A DNA stretch of 64,000 nucleotides, taken from contig JAJSSI010000024.1 of the NCBI GenBank assembly GCA_031841125.1, forward strand, positions 62,001-126,000, given 5' to 3'. The notes beneath the pieces were generated by a model. The model saw only the letters and a list, made by a program, of their open reading frames with translations, did not search any database and was not told the DNA's origin. Made by a program: the position numbers and the translations under genes. Shown here one piece after another: positions 11,439 through 22,537 of the stretch. This DNA comes from Acanthococcus lagerstroemiae (taxonomy: Eukaryota; Arthropoda; Insecta; Hemiptera; Eriococcidae). How positions within the stretch are numbered: the first letter of the stretch is position 1; every line of letters begins with the position of its first letter.

Positions 11439-13093
11439 GTTCGATTTATCAGGGTTTTGATGAATTTTCGAAACTGTGTGCGGAATTCTCTCATGTCGAA
11501 ATGGTAAATGTTCCATACTGGAGCATGTTCATATACTTCGGTTTTTCGACGGCACGAACGGGTGTGAGGGTTTCTGGTTCCTCAGCAAAGCCAAAATCTC
11601 TGGAATTCGGAATTCTTCTAATAGAGTGGGTTCCTTTGCTTTGAGAAGGCATTTGACATTCTATCAGGTTCACGTTATGGCGTGAATTCATAGCCTGATT
11701 TGATGATACCGGATCGCGGCGAATTCGGTGAGAATTGACCAAACGTTCCAACTTGATCCAACAGTGTACAACCATTATCAATTCGGCTAACGTTTCGGGG
11801 TTGACTCAGTGCTGCCAGATGCATATTTGAAAAATCCGTTTTCTGGTAAAAATAACCCCCCAAAAAATCCGTACTTATCCGTACGCTAAATTATTTTTTA
11901 ATCATTTTTTTCCAATCGTGATTCCCTATATCCCTATGCCCAATACACCCCCATGGACGACGCACAGTGTGTTATTAGGTTATTACTATTCTTGGTTACT
12001 GTTAGAAGAAATACCCGTCGTGTTGCCAACAAATGTATTGACTCCTGAAAATGAGTTTACCGAATCGGTAATACGCCATGTAGCCCTTATAGGCCCAGAC
12101 CAGGGAAGATTAAAAATGGCTGGAAACCCGGAGCAAAGTTATTCTTAAATCTGAACCCAGAGCTCTTTAGAAATATAGCCGCACCTTCAGTTTCAATTTT
12201 TCATGCATATGATTGGCAGAACTGGTGTGTCCCATATATGGATACACGGACTCATAGACCAGGGACACCAAAATTCGGTCATTCATACTAAGAATCAAAG
12301 TAGCTAAATTCTGTAGCGGATGTTTTATGAATTATGAGTGATTGTGGAGAAACAATGAAGCGCTGCACAGCTTGGAAAAAGAGCCTTTGATCAACGTATT
12401 TCTCATAAGACGAAGGCCCGTTTTCCACGCAACGCTACAAAAGTTCAATTGTCAGAATAACATGCCGGCAAATGATAACGCATCTCTTATTTTTCTTTGC
12501 TACACTTTCTATCAATTCTGCTACCTGACATGTAAAATTTTTAATAGCAGGTGCGAATAATATGTAGCTCCTTACAATTCAAATTTGAAGTTTGTTCGTC
12601 AATTCTTTATTTCGTAATGATTTTCATTTGAAAAACTCCAATTTCTCATCTACAATGATGTTTCAATTTCCACTCAACGACTCAACCTTCCAACAGGAGG
12701 TGCACACTAGCGCTCCATACTCCTACATTCCGTTTTAGCTTGTGCTGCTTCGATAAATTGATCGGCTTTTTATTGGCTTAATGCTTTTTGAAGGATTGGC
12801 TTTTGATTAGCTTCACAATCCAATCAAATACGGCTTCTTCTTCTGCTAAGCCAATCATTCGCTTTAGCTTGTCAGCCCTGGTTTTAGGCGAATCTAACAT
12901 TTTAGTTTTAAGGTTTTAACTTTCAACGATGATGGCGCCTAAATCGAAGCCTCTGGAGCTGTTATCAGTGAACTGAAGTTAAACATTATGATGGTGTAAA
13001 CGTATTCCTTTCCTTGGTGATGGTGGTGACTTTCGATGTTCTTTCGATTCGATGTGAAACGTGAAACGTTCAGAGCGGGTTGTAGTGTCAGTC
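11439..13093. other. Non-coding stretch
   Basis: No exon or domain is visible. EcoRI-type GAATTC words cluster around 11480-11730 and TTGGCTT words around 12760-12860, both without a regular period. The upstream flank of the piggyBac-like gene must lie at the right end, but a terminal repeat next to TTAA was not found. Confidence 0.4.
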
Positions 13094-14630
13094 ATGTCTC
13101 ATTCAGATTCTGATTCGGAATATAGCAGTAAGTATCGTTCATTATTGTCACGATATTACCGAATCGAAGTATCAGAGCTATGCACGAGTAAATGAAAAGT
13201 AATCGGATACAGAATCGGCGAGTATTGAATGAAACAATGCTCGTCAGTACTCGTAATCATCTATAATCGTCGTGAAAAGTAATTGAATTTACATATGTGT
13301 AACAAACTCGGCATCGTAGGAACGAGTAAGTGGCATTGTGCGCATCGTTCAGGCATCGTATGCATGTTGAAGATAAGAAACGAGTTACCCGGATTGCACT
13401 GTAAAATCCTCTGAGGCAATAAGAAATAAATTACGATTCCACGATGCGAACAGTACCAGTTACGCATCGGCATCGACCTTGTACTGCTATCCGATTACAG
13501 TTTTATGTCTTGGCATCGTTGTGATCGTTATATCAGTAATTAATCGGCATCCTGCAGGCCGCTATTAACTACCTACATTTTTGTTACTTTTCTTATTTTA
13601 GTTGAGTTGGATTATCTCTCCAGTGAGTCGGATACAGAACCTGATGTTCAAGCTGATACAAGTGAAGATCTCACAGATCAGTCTGGTATTGGGAATTATT
13701 CATAATCCAGTAATCAGATAGTGAGTGTTTGTATGAAATGATGTTTAATATATGTTGTGAATATTATGTTACAGTTGCGATCAGTATTGATGGCGATCAG
13801 TGGGCACGCATCGAGCCGGATACATTGCTTCCAGAGTTCCCATTTAACGATGGTGGAACAGGTTTTATTACTACGAACGTTCCGGTTAATGCTAATAGTA
13901 CACCGTTCGAATTTTTAAAATTATTTATTACAGATGATATGATCAAAAACATTGTTCATTATACTAATTTATACGTTGAACAACAAATAATTACAAAAAT
14001 CACCGAAGAGATACCGATCTGTGAAAATTCTTATATTGCCTTATGGAAAGATACATCCGAAGAAGAAATATGGAGGTTATTTAGTATTCTTCTTTGGATG
14101 GGGATAAACAAGAAACCGAACATTCGTGACTACTGGAGTTCATCGATGCTCTATGACAGTTCGTTATTCATCAGGCACGTAAAAATGACACGAACTCGTT
14201 TTCAGTCACTTTTATCAACTGTACACTTCTCTGATAACGAAGTAGCAACTGATGATCGGTTACATAAAATTAGAAACTTGACTGAGACCATCGTTTCTAA
14301 TTTTCAAGATTACATATTGTTCCTCAAAAGAATATTGTCATTGATGAAAGTATCGTTCCCTACAAAGGAAGAATAGTTTTTCGACAATATATCAAGTCCA
14401 AACGCCATCGTTATGGTATTAAGATATACAAATTATGTCTAAAAGGTGGTTACACCTACAATTTCATGATTTATGCAGGTAAAAATGGGCCTGCAGGTGT
14501 TCCTAAGTCTGCGAAGGATATAGTTCTCCATCTAGTGGATCCGTTATTAAATCGTGGCCATGTTCTTTACTGTGATAATTTTTTTACAAGTTTTGAACTA
14601 GCTGAACACTTACTACAGTGTAATACATAA
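13094..14630 (+). pseudogene. piggyBac-like transposase (DDE_Tnp_1_7), broken
   Basis: Exon 1 is 13094-13127 (MSHSDSDSEYS, donor GTAAGT), exon 2 13602-13685 (acidic, acceptor TTTTAG), exon 3 from 13775 (acceptor TTACAG). Phases agree at both introns. The acidic N-terminus is usual for the family. Exon 3 carries the conserved N-terminal region with EIWRLFSILLWMG. Near 14320 the frame shifts, then continues with VIDESIVPYKGR (first catalytic Asp) and YCDNFFTS (second Asp) to a stop at 14628-14630. The third catalytic residue and the C-terminal cysteine-rich domain are missing, so the copy is truncated as well as frameshifted. Exon 2 uses the weaker donor GTATTG. Intron 1 is full of GCATCG-type words and may hold a small palindromic element (about 13199-13500). 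Confidence 0.75.
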
Positions 14631-14825
14631 GTACTCTGGAAATGACAATGCAGGACTAAAGACATCGATGCGAGAAAATCTGAAAGGGTAATACCATCGA
14701 ACCTTTGTCTGTATAAATACTATCGTACAGTCAAAGTTTCAAGCTCATTGATTCGGTAGTTTCTCATAAGTCGTATCTCTTGCTGTGTCCCGTTGAAGAT
14801 TTTGATGTGCGTATCCAAGTGGAAC

Positions 14826-15119
14826 GCATTCGGAAAGCCACTTCCACTACTACATTGATGAGCTCTATATATTAAAACAGGATTAGATGCAAGAGTGGTA
14901 GTAAGCGTTCGTGGACAATCTGCGTTGTGGAATTCCCACTTTAAAATGTACACCAAGGATCTATGTATTGGCGAGCGCATTCAGGTGGATATACATTCGT
15001 AAAACCACTACCACTACTACATTGATGAGCTTTATGATGAAAACCGGTTTAGATGTGTGGGTGGTAGTGACAGTGAGCATTCCCGGACAATCTGCGTGGT
15101 GGAATTTCAACTTTAAAAC
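14826..15119. repeat. Tandem duplication, period about 168 bp
   Basis: The segment 14826-14946 recurs at 14994-15119 with shared words such as CACTACTACATTGATGAGCT and GGACAATCTGCGT. The two copies differ at many sites, so the duplication is old. No coding capacity is visible. Confidence 0.7.
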
Positions 15120-15539
15120 CACAACATAACCGCTACCCCACCGTTTCTGCAATTGTACTATGACGACCAATCAAAACGTTTCTGTTGAAAACGGTTGATA
15201 TTTCAAACAAAACAGAATTACCTACTAATGCGCTTGATACTGATAACGTGATAACTATATCATTCGGTTGTTCCGTGTTACTTTTCAGTTTTCAAATAAT
15301 TATCAGAAAGTTTCGAGTGTTGTTTTCAATTTGCAATTTAAGAGAACTAAGTAGGTATTCAGTGTTTTGTCGATTGCATTTCCTAAATACCTAACTCGCA
15401 TAAAAGATCAAATGTTGGAGAATTCTACAATCCATTCCAACAAAAGTTCGTGGGAAAAAAGCAAACATTTTGCAGCGAGAGGTCTTTTGGTGACCAGGTA
15501 AGGCTTGAAAAATTTTGTAATATCCTTGTTATGTAGTAA

Positions 15540-16755
15540 GTACTAAGCTTGAAATGTACAGATCCGGAATGGTACAAGCATTTTTGTACTGTGCGCGAAT
15601 CGAACGACCCACTTCTATCTGAACCTGAGATATCAGACTTAATACAATTAATACTGTACCGTTTGCGATTAGTGTACCAACTTGTAGGAAATAAATAACA
15701 TCGTGGGTACCGAATATATTGTACAAACCCTGGAATAGATTGTATTTGTATGTAATAATCCCTTATTGCCCTTTACATGGTTCAACATGATAGTTCTTAT
15801 AGTGCAGTGACCAATGTTGGAGGTGTGCATCATTCTCATGCAATCACTTTATTTGGAAGGGGTTGTAATTTAGCATACAGTTTTTGCAGAAGCTAATGCT
15901 AGGGGTCAAGTCGACTTGATCGATGTGCAGTCATAGAAATGGCCAGTTTCAATTTATCGTGAATTATCAAGATCACCAGGTTAAATTTTTACACTTATGT
16001 GTTCTCAAAAAACGAAGACCACTGCAGAAGTTGCTTACAATTTAATTGACCTTTTTTATGGATTCAGTGCCCCCTCCCTGTTACAATCTAATAATTATCG
16101 CGAATTCGTAAATGCCATTATCAGTGATTTGGAACTGTTATGGCCGGGTCTCAAGATTGCATAATAGTAAACCTCGGCATTCTCAAAGTCAGAGAGGTAT
16201 CAAACAACCAAACCGCGATGTTGAGGAAATGGCGAGAGCTTGGATGATTGACAATGGTTTGACTGCCTGGGCTGATGAATTATGTACGTTTCGTCCAAAT
16301 TTCAAAAAAATAAGTTACCCCTCAGGAATTAAACAATCCCCTTTTGAGGCACTGTTTGACAGGAAAGCGAAATTAGAAGTATCAGTGTGATGGAAGTTAC
16401 ACGAAAAACTGACCTCAATACAAAAAAAAAAAAAAAAAAAAAAGAGGAGAACAGTTCGTCTTCAAACGATAATGTAATGCTGGAAAAGCTATACGTACTT
16501 CCATCAAGAGGAATCTAGATGAGGGATACTATAATTACTATAATGGCTGTATATCTCTATTTTCTTCTTTGTCAGCTTTTGGTCTCATTGGTACAAACTT
16601 TTCATACATTTCGCAAATGGTACAGCATTATTTGTACCTAGTCCGATATTTCGGGTTCAGTGCAAATAAGTTGGTCGTTCGATTCGCGCATGGTACAAAA
16701 CTGCTTATACAATTCCCGATCTGTACAATTTCGGGTTTGGTACGTAACATCCTGA
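15540..16755. mobile_element. Transposon remnant with inverted arms around an integrase core
   Basis: The segment 15540-15690 is the reverse complement, with visible divergence, of 16595-16755; a clear anchor is GCGCGAATCGAACGACC at about 15592 against its complement near 16673. The arms enclose a decayed DDE integrase fragment. This is the layout expected for an integrase-bearing DNA transposon of the Ginger type, from which KRBA2-like host genes derive. No target duplication was recognised and the arms may extend further. Confidence 0.5.
15960..16390 (+). pseudogene. Integrase catalytic-core fragment (rve, KRBA2/Ginger-like)
   Basis: Translation in two frames gives TTAEVAYNLIDLFYGF and LLQSNNYREF, then after a break GLKI, KPRHSQSQRG, NRDVEEMARAWM and SPFEALFDRKAKL, ending at the stop near 16390. 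The order matches the integrase core found in KRBA2-like insect genes and Ginger elements. The usual catalytic aspartate of QSDNG is asparagine here, and the usual glutamate after SQSQG is lysine. With stop codons TAATAG near 16162 the copy is inactive. The N-terminal zinc-binding part is absent. A run of about 22 A residues follows at 16422-16443. Confidence 0.6.
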
Positions 16756-16944
16756 CCGTTATCTGTGAGAAGATATACCCTTCCTCGTTAAAGAGCATTA
16801 TTGTTGTAACTATGTATAATATATTGTAGTTTCTGCCTTCTATAATTGGTGGACAGGTATTTGGGTGATTCCATATTGAATTTCCAGCTAAGAATTTGTA
16901 AAAAATGTAATACTTAATATAAGTAGTTGTATCTAATGTTGGCC

Positions 16945-18267
16945 CCATTACATTCAGCTCCCGGCGCTGAAGTACCTGGGGCTGTGGTTCGACGGGAAGC
17001 TGTCGTTCCGCGAGCACTTCCGGAGAGCGGCGGAGAAGGCGGACCGGGTCGCCGGGCAGCTGTCGCGACTGATGGCGAACCTGGGCGGCCCGCGGGAGCA
17101 GAAACGGAGGCTGTACGCGAACGTCGTGCTGTCGGTCCTGACGTACGGCGCACCGGTATTCGCGGACGCCGTCCAGATCCCGTACCGGAGAGTGGAGCTG
17201 GAGAAGGTACAGCGGAGAGTCGCGCTAAGGTGCGTCAGCGCGTATCGCACCGTGTCAACGGAGGCGGTAGGCGTGCTGGCGCGCCTTCCACCCATCGAGC
17301 TGAAGGTAGACGAGTTGGCGCAGTCCTACAAGGCGCAGAAGAAGGCGAGGACGCGGCAGGAGGCACGCCGGGCGAAGCGTGGCATTCAGCTGACCACGCT
17401 TCAGCGATGGACGGAGAGGCTCGCCCAGTCTTCGAAAGGCGAGTGGACCCGGGAGCTGATCGGTGAGCTCGACCTGTGGTTAGGCAGGAAGCACGGAAGC
17501 CTGAACTTCCACCTGACCCAGGTCTTGAGCGGACACGGTTGTTTCGGCTCGTACCTGCACCGGATGGGTTTGGCGGGGAGCGCCGAGTGCACCCATTGTG
17601 CAAGCGGAGAGGAGGACACGCCGTGGCATACGCTGTTCGAGTGCGACGCCTGGGATGAGGAGAGGCGCGGGGCGGTCACGATCGATCCCGGAGACGGCGT
17701 GATCGACCGTCTTGCGCCGGACACCCTGGTCCCGGAGCTGTTGAGGAGCCGAAGCGGTTGGAACCGGGTGTCGGGTTTCGTTTCGGCCATCATGCGACGG
17801 AAGATGGAGGCTGAGTGGTCGAGACAAAGGACGCAAGGAGGAGAAGCGGATGTTGCTGCTGCTACTGCGGCGGCGGATACCATCCAGCGAAGCTCGCCCG
17901 TGGCACCAGGGCTGGAGCAGAGCTCGCCCGCAGTGCAAGGGCTGGAGCTTCAATCGGGAGAGTCTCACACGACGAGTGAGTGAAGAGGAAGAGGCAGCGC
18001 GTCCGGCTGCGGGGGACCTGAAATTTCCAGGCGAGTGCTCTGGGAGCGCGGACCTCGGTCAGTAGGGAACCCCGTGGTGGCCCTGGCAGGACGCGCGCAC
18101 CGTTCCGGCCAGGAGAAATGGGGGCTCGGGCCCGGCCCCAAAGCGTTCCCCTCGGTACTGATGCGATGCCCGAAAGGGTAGTTTCCGGTGCCGGGGGTGC
18201 GGTGTCTCAGGGGCCACTTTGGCATGCGTGCATCGCCATACGTCCCACAACACCATTACATTCAGCT
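16945..18267 (+). mobile_element. R1-clade LINE, 5'-truncated, with 15-bp target duplication
   Basis: The 15-mer CCATTACATTCAGCT occurs at 16945-16959 and again at 18253-18267, and everything between (16960-18252) is GC-rich in an AT-rich setting. The insert opens in the middle of ORF2 and closes without a poly(A) tail (…CGTCCCACAACA). A perfect duplication and a clean open frame mean the insertion is young. Being outside rDNA, it is a dispersed R1-like family rather than a site-specific rDNA copy. Confidence 0.85.
16960..17983 (+). pseudogene. C-terminal part of R1-clade ORF2
   Basis: The frame starts LPALKYLGLWFDGKL directly at the insertion junction and runs without a break to a stop at 17983. 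It holds the RT thumb region (YLG.WFD, LSVLTYGAPVFAD), a connecting helix-rich segment, and a CCHC knuckle of form C-x2-C-x9-H-x4-C starting CTHC near residue 200. Everything upstream, including endonuclease and the catalytic RT motifs, was lost by 5' truncation. Codon third positions are strongly G/C, unlike neighbouring genes. About 270 bases of 3' UTR follow. The opposite-strand open frames here are shadows of the GC bias. Confidence 0.85.
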
Positions 18268-20131
18268 ACATGTATCAAATATTCTCCGCATATTTACCCA
18301 ATGGGAAAAGGAAAATGGCAATTTTGTTCTTAAGCGTGGACATAAAATAGGTATGTTCAACGTGGACACTCACATATTTCTTGTATCCACGACGAAAGAT
18401 GTGAATCTTTCGACACTTAGAAGCAGTCTGTAGAAACAGCCTCTAAATCTTCTTTGTGCAGAGACTACTTTCCTAGATGAATTGTAGGTACTTTGTAAAA
18501 CCGTGATCTGTAAGATTGTAACCTATATTGCCGCTGTGTGATCATACAGCCTCATCTTATCGCACTATGTAAACGTGAAAAATTTGTCTTTCAACGTGGA
18601 CATCAATTTTTTATGACTCTACACCCCCCCCCCCCAAAAGAAAAACAACAAAAAATCAAATTTAAGCCTGCCCGTCGACGGAATACGGCTTTCTCAGTGC
18701 TCCTAGTGTCGATTTCAACGAAAATACATTTGGAAAGTGAACCTCGTTTTTTTGTTTTTGTCCACGTCGAATTGTCTAATTTTCAGAGAATCACCCATTT
18801 ACTGTCTTGAGCATTATGGTATGCCTTCCCTTAGGAGATATCACAAATTTATTATTTGTCTGTTAGGTATTCCATTTATTATCTCCTAATTTGCGCATAT
18901 TCATTTTGCAGAAATAGCATCAACTATCACCAAAAATGTATCCGAAACCTTGAACATTGTTCAGGAATGGATCAGAAATAAGCGACGGGGCACAAAAATA
19001 CGAAATGACCAACGAAACAGTGCACAACCACGACCAAGTATAAAAAAAGGCGGACGAATAGTTCAACACAGCCCGGACATTCGTTTCCAAATTTGAATCA
19101 AAGTCAAATATCTTCGTTACTGCGCACCCCTCTCACTTCCTCAAAACATCATACCTTGCAAACAATAGTGATATTAGATGGTCCGTCCATCTCATCAAAT
19201 TCCAGAATAGGATGTATACAATACTTTAGAATTTTTTTAAAATTTAAATTGTTTTTTAATGAATGATTTTTTTTTTTTTATTTTAAATAATATTTCAGGG
19301 TATCTACACCTATTGATAAGCAGTTTGGTTCTCGCACTGAGCTTGTCATACGTTCATGGTTTTGCCCGCTTCACGCTTATTAACTGTTCGGTTTCTTTCA
19401 GAACTTCCTCAAACTGATTGTACGAGTCCTACAGGTCCGCCGCCCGTGTTGGTTCTATCCTATTTTTGGACGCCATTCCTTTGCAGTTGTAATGTAAAAT
19501 TTGTAAGTCAGTCTTGCTCTCTCTGCTATTTTATATATATTTTGGGACAAGTGTTTTGTAAATTAGCTCAACCATTTCTTTGGAGAGGTGCTCGTCTATG
19601 AAAATCAACTGGGGAGCCAGCTCAGATTACCTGGCCATTCAGCTTTTCCTTCTTAGAGTTTTCTACCAGGTCTTATTTGACCCCATTCTTACTATTCAGT
19701 CTAACAATCATTGTTAAGGTCTGATTTCTTGAAGGCAGCCCTTGTACTGCCCAGAAATAGTAGTCTTGGAGCTCTACCTCAAGGTTTTCTGTCGCCTTAT
19801 TAAATATTTTCTTCACATCTTCTGACTCCTGGTACAGAATGCCATTAATTATGACATTGTTTTCTTGCTTTATTGCAGAAATAGACTTTAAAAAAAACTT
19901 CTAAATTCGAGTACATGTAACGTTTATCTTTTTTGTTGTTTCAGTTGTATGAGATGTGTAGTGAGTTTATTCTGTCTTGATATTCATTTTTTTTTTAAAC
20001 ATACATATTTACTTTTTTGATGTACCATGTGCATATGTGTTACTGGAAATGTTGATTGTTCAAAGATTACAAAAACGCCTAGTCCATCACACGAGTTCCT
20101 AAAATGACCAGGTCATGACTATAATGACTAG
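18268..20131. other. Mostly non-coding stretch with one exon candidate
   Basis: Apart from the possible exon at 18912-19096 nothing coding is clear. Diverged copies of a phrase like AACGTGGACA recur at about 18350, 18590 and 18760. A C-run lies at 18625 and A/T runs near 19270 and 19990. Confidence 0.4.
18912..19096 (+). CDS. Possible terminal exon, unknown protein
   Basis: A good acceptor (TTCATTTTGCAG) is followed by 61 open codons to TGA at 19094-19096. The product is polar and basic, with the phrase IVQEWIRNKRRG that looks like a recognition helix of a homeodomain or other helix-turn-helix, though the match is short. No upstream exon was identified. It may be an exon of a gene starting before this point, or chance. 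Confidence 0.25.
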
Positions 20132-20260
20132 CAGTGGCGCAAATACGGGAAACCCCCCCCCCAACCTCTTATAAGTTTAGTTTTTGTTCATTTAATGAAA
20201 ATTGAACATAGTGAAAAAATTCAGCCCCCCCCCCAGAAGGAACGATTAGTTACGCTACTG
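20132..20260. mobile_element. hAT-type MITE, 129 bp
   Basis: The element starts CAGTGGCGCAAATA and ends with TTAGTTACGCTACTG, an imperfect inverted repeat. The 8-bp flanks ATGACTAG (20124-20131) and ATGACAAG (20261-20268) differ at one base. Two C-runs near each end are typical of this insect MITE group. Confidence 0.75.
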
Positions 20261-20268
20261 ATGACAAG

Positions 20269-21029
20269 GACGTAATAACGTGTATTTTAATTGTTGTAGG
20301 CAATGCGTTGTTGATTTATAAGATTATAAAGCTGGCCTAGGCTGTCTTGTGAGTGCCGGAGAGGTAGTAGGTACTATCAATCTTGAGGACAAAGAATGAC
20401 TCAGTAGTGAAAATGAACAAAAAAATAGTTTATGCTTTTACATGCTTGTATTACGTTGGTAAGAAACACCATCTAAAATAATTGTAGAATGAAGTACAAT
20501 ATGACGTTTTATTCTACAGATGAGAGGAAAGCACGAACAAGAAGAAATCTGGAACATCCGAAACGTATAATGAGCTATCACGTTTTCAGTTATCGTTGAG
20601 CCGTAGTGTAGAAACGCGCATGCGCGGGAACATATTATAGAACAGGTGTTTTGTCTAAAATTCCCTAGACATTTAAAATTTCATAAATCCCACTAGTGAC
20701 GTGTCGAAGAAAAGGGTCTTAGTGGTAAGTGAACATTCAGGCTCTTTTCTTGTGACATGTCACTCTTCTGTTCTTTAAAATCACGTTAAGCAGTCACTTT
20801 AGCTCCTGAAAACTGTGATTAAAATCGTATTTTACCATCATCTGTAGAATAAATTTATAAAATTACTCGTAAATTTTCGAAACTTCTGCCATATTTTTAA
20901 ACTTTAGATTAATTACTGTTAGATCTTTCAAACTTGAATTCGGTAATATGTAGTTTACACGAATGTTATAAAGAAGGTATACTAATTTGGTGCGGTAGGT
21001 ACACCTATAGTCATTTCAAAATGCAATTA
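20269..21029. other. Non-coding stretch
   Basis: No gene or repeat structure is visible apart from the palindrome GCGCATGCGC near 20617. Confidence 0.4.
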
Positions 21030-21392
21030 GGGGTCGTTCATTAATTACGTACAGCCCCCGGGGGGGGGGGGTAAAATCTCTACATAGCCTTACTGAGAAG
21101 GGGAGAGGTAGAAGCCATTCTTACGTAATATTTTATTACGTAATTTTTAATGTAGCCACCACTCAGGCGACACATTTTCTACATGCAGCCGCTAAAGATG
21201 AGTAAATACACATACAGTGAAACCTGTTGAACCTTTTCAAATGATGTTAATTTATTTTAAAGCTTTTTAGAAAAATTCATGAAAAAATCACGTAATAAGG
21301 GGAAGGGGGTTCAGTTAATCTTATGTGTCCTTACATGGGGGTAGGGGTCAAAAACGGCCAAAATCATCCTTACATAATTAATGAATGACCCC
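21030..21392. mobile_element. PIF/Harbinger-type MITE, 363 bp
   Basis: The ends are GGGGTCGTTCATTAATTACG and the complement of TAATTAATGAATGACCCC, matching at 20 of 22 positions. The element is flanked by TTA on both sides (21027-21029 and 21393-21395), the 3-bp target duplication of PIF/Harbinger elements. A G-run follows the left end and an internal ACGTAATATTTTATTACGT palindrome lies near 21122. No coding capacity. Confidence 0.85.
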
Positions 21393-21803
21393 TTAATCCA
21401 CGTTTGCATGTGTTCAAATGTGCCCAGAAGTTGTGATCAAACGAAACTGTATATGCAAAGTACTAGTGCGCAGAGGTATACTAGACACTGCCTGCTCCTG
21501 ATTAGGAATTAACGAATAGGCCTACTCAATTTTGCGAATTTCAAGATTTCCTAAATTATTACGGAATTCAAGTTATTTAGTTACTATCCCTCGTTCCTAA
21601 AACCCAACGACAGTGATGTTATTGCCTGGACATTCTCAAGTTTTCCGTAATTTTCGACACTTCCGGTAACACAAATACAATACTATTTTCTGTACAAGCT
21701 CGTTCTCTCCTCTTTGATGCCGAATTCTGTTATGGAAATATTCTGATGTAATAAAGTACTTTTCATTTATAATTAATAAATTTTTTATTATGTCCTGAAT
21801 TGT

Positions 21804-21957
21804 CAGGGGCGGATACAGAAAATAATTTCGGGGAGGGGGAGGGGTCCGAATGAAAAATGGTATAGACGAAACATAATAGCTTTAGGTCACTATAGACAGA
21901 TTTAAATGTTTGGTATTTCATGGGGGCGACCCCCCCCCCCCTCTGTATCCGCCACTG
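21804..21957. mobile_element. hAT-type MITE, 154 bp
   Basis: Ends CAGGGGCGGATACAGA and TCTGTATCCGCCACTG are inverted repeats with one mismatch. The flanks TGAATTGT (21796-21803) and TAAATTGT (21958-21965) form an 8-bp duplication with one change. Confidence 0.8.
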
Positions 21958-22060
21958 TAAATTGTGCATAGTGGCATAACGTGCATAAGAATACTGCCAT
22001 ATGTATGCGCGAAAATTTTGGCTTGCGTAGTGGTTTCGCACACGTAATGTAATGGTACGG

Positions 22061-22530
22061 CGTAGTTGGAAACAAGTGATCCGTGAGCGCATTTCCACTA
22101 CAAATAAATGAGTTCTTGGGGAAGCACCACTGCCAAACGCATTCCATGCGTGTGCGTTTCTTTTGAAAAGACAATAGTTCGTAGTGGCATTACCACTCTG
22201 ATACGTGCACGCAGAGCAACTACATTTTCATATTTTAATGTGAAAATTTTCAAGGGGGTAGTGGTACAACGTAGTGGGAAACAAGTGGTCCGTGAGCGCA
22301 GTTCTACTATGAAGAAATCGACGTAGTGGGAAACAAGTGGTCCGTGAGCGCAGTTCCACTACGAAGAGATATGTCGTCGGCGTAGCGCCACTGCCATCCG
22401 CATTCCATGCGTGTGCGTTTTCTTTGAAAAGACAATGGATCGTAGTGGCATTTCCACTCTAATACGTGTACGCAGCGCAACTAGATTTTCATGTTTTCAG
22501 TGGGAAAATCTTTAACGGGGTATATCTCTG
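22061..22530. repeat. Tandemly duplicated palindromic repeat
   Basis: The word CGTAGT(T/G)GGAAACAAGTG begins copies at 22061, 22270 and 22322. The first and third units are each about 209 bp and the middle one is a 52-bp partial. Each long unit contains a stem AAACGCA/TGCGTTT around GCGTG and complementary GTAGTGG/CCACTAC words, so it can fold back. It abuts the P-element-like coding exons and may be the terminal region of that element or an independent MITE. Confidence 0.6.
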
Positions 22531-22537
22531 TTTTCAG

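Noticed and set aside
14720..15170. Possible C/D snoRNA from TGATGA words in the 168-bp duplication
   Set aside because: No matching D box or terminal stem was found at suitable distance.
17235..17968. Long minus-strand frames opposite the R1 fragment
   Set aside because: High GC removes stop codons in all frames; only the plus frame shows family motifs.
16960..18252. GC-rich block as bacterial horizontal transfer
   Set aside because: The translation is R1-clade reverse transcriptase C-terminus and the block is flanked by a 15-bp target duplication.
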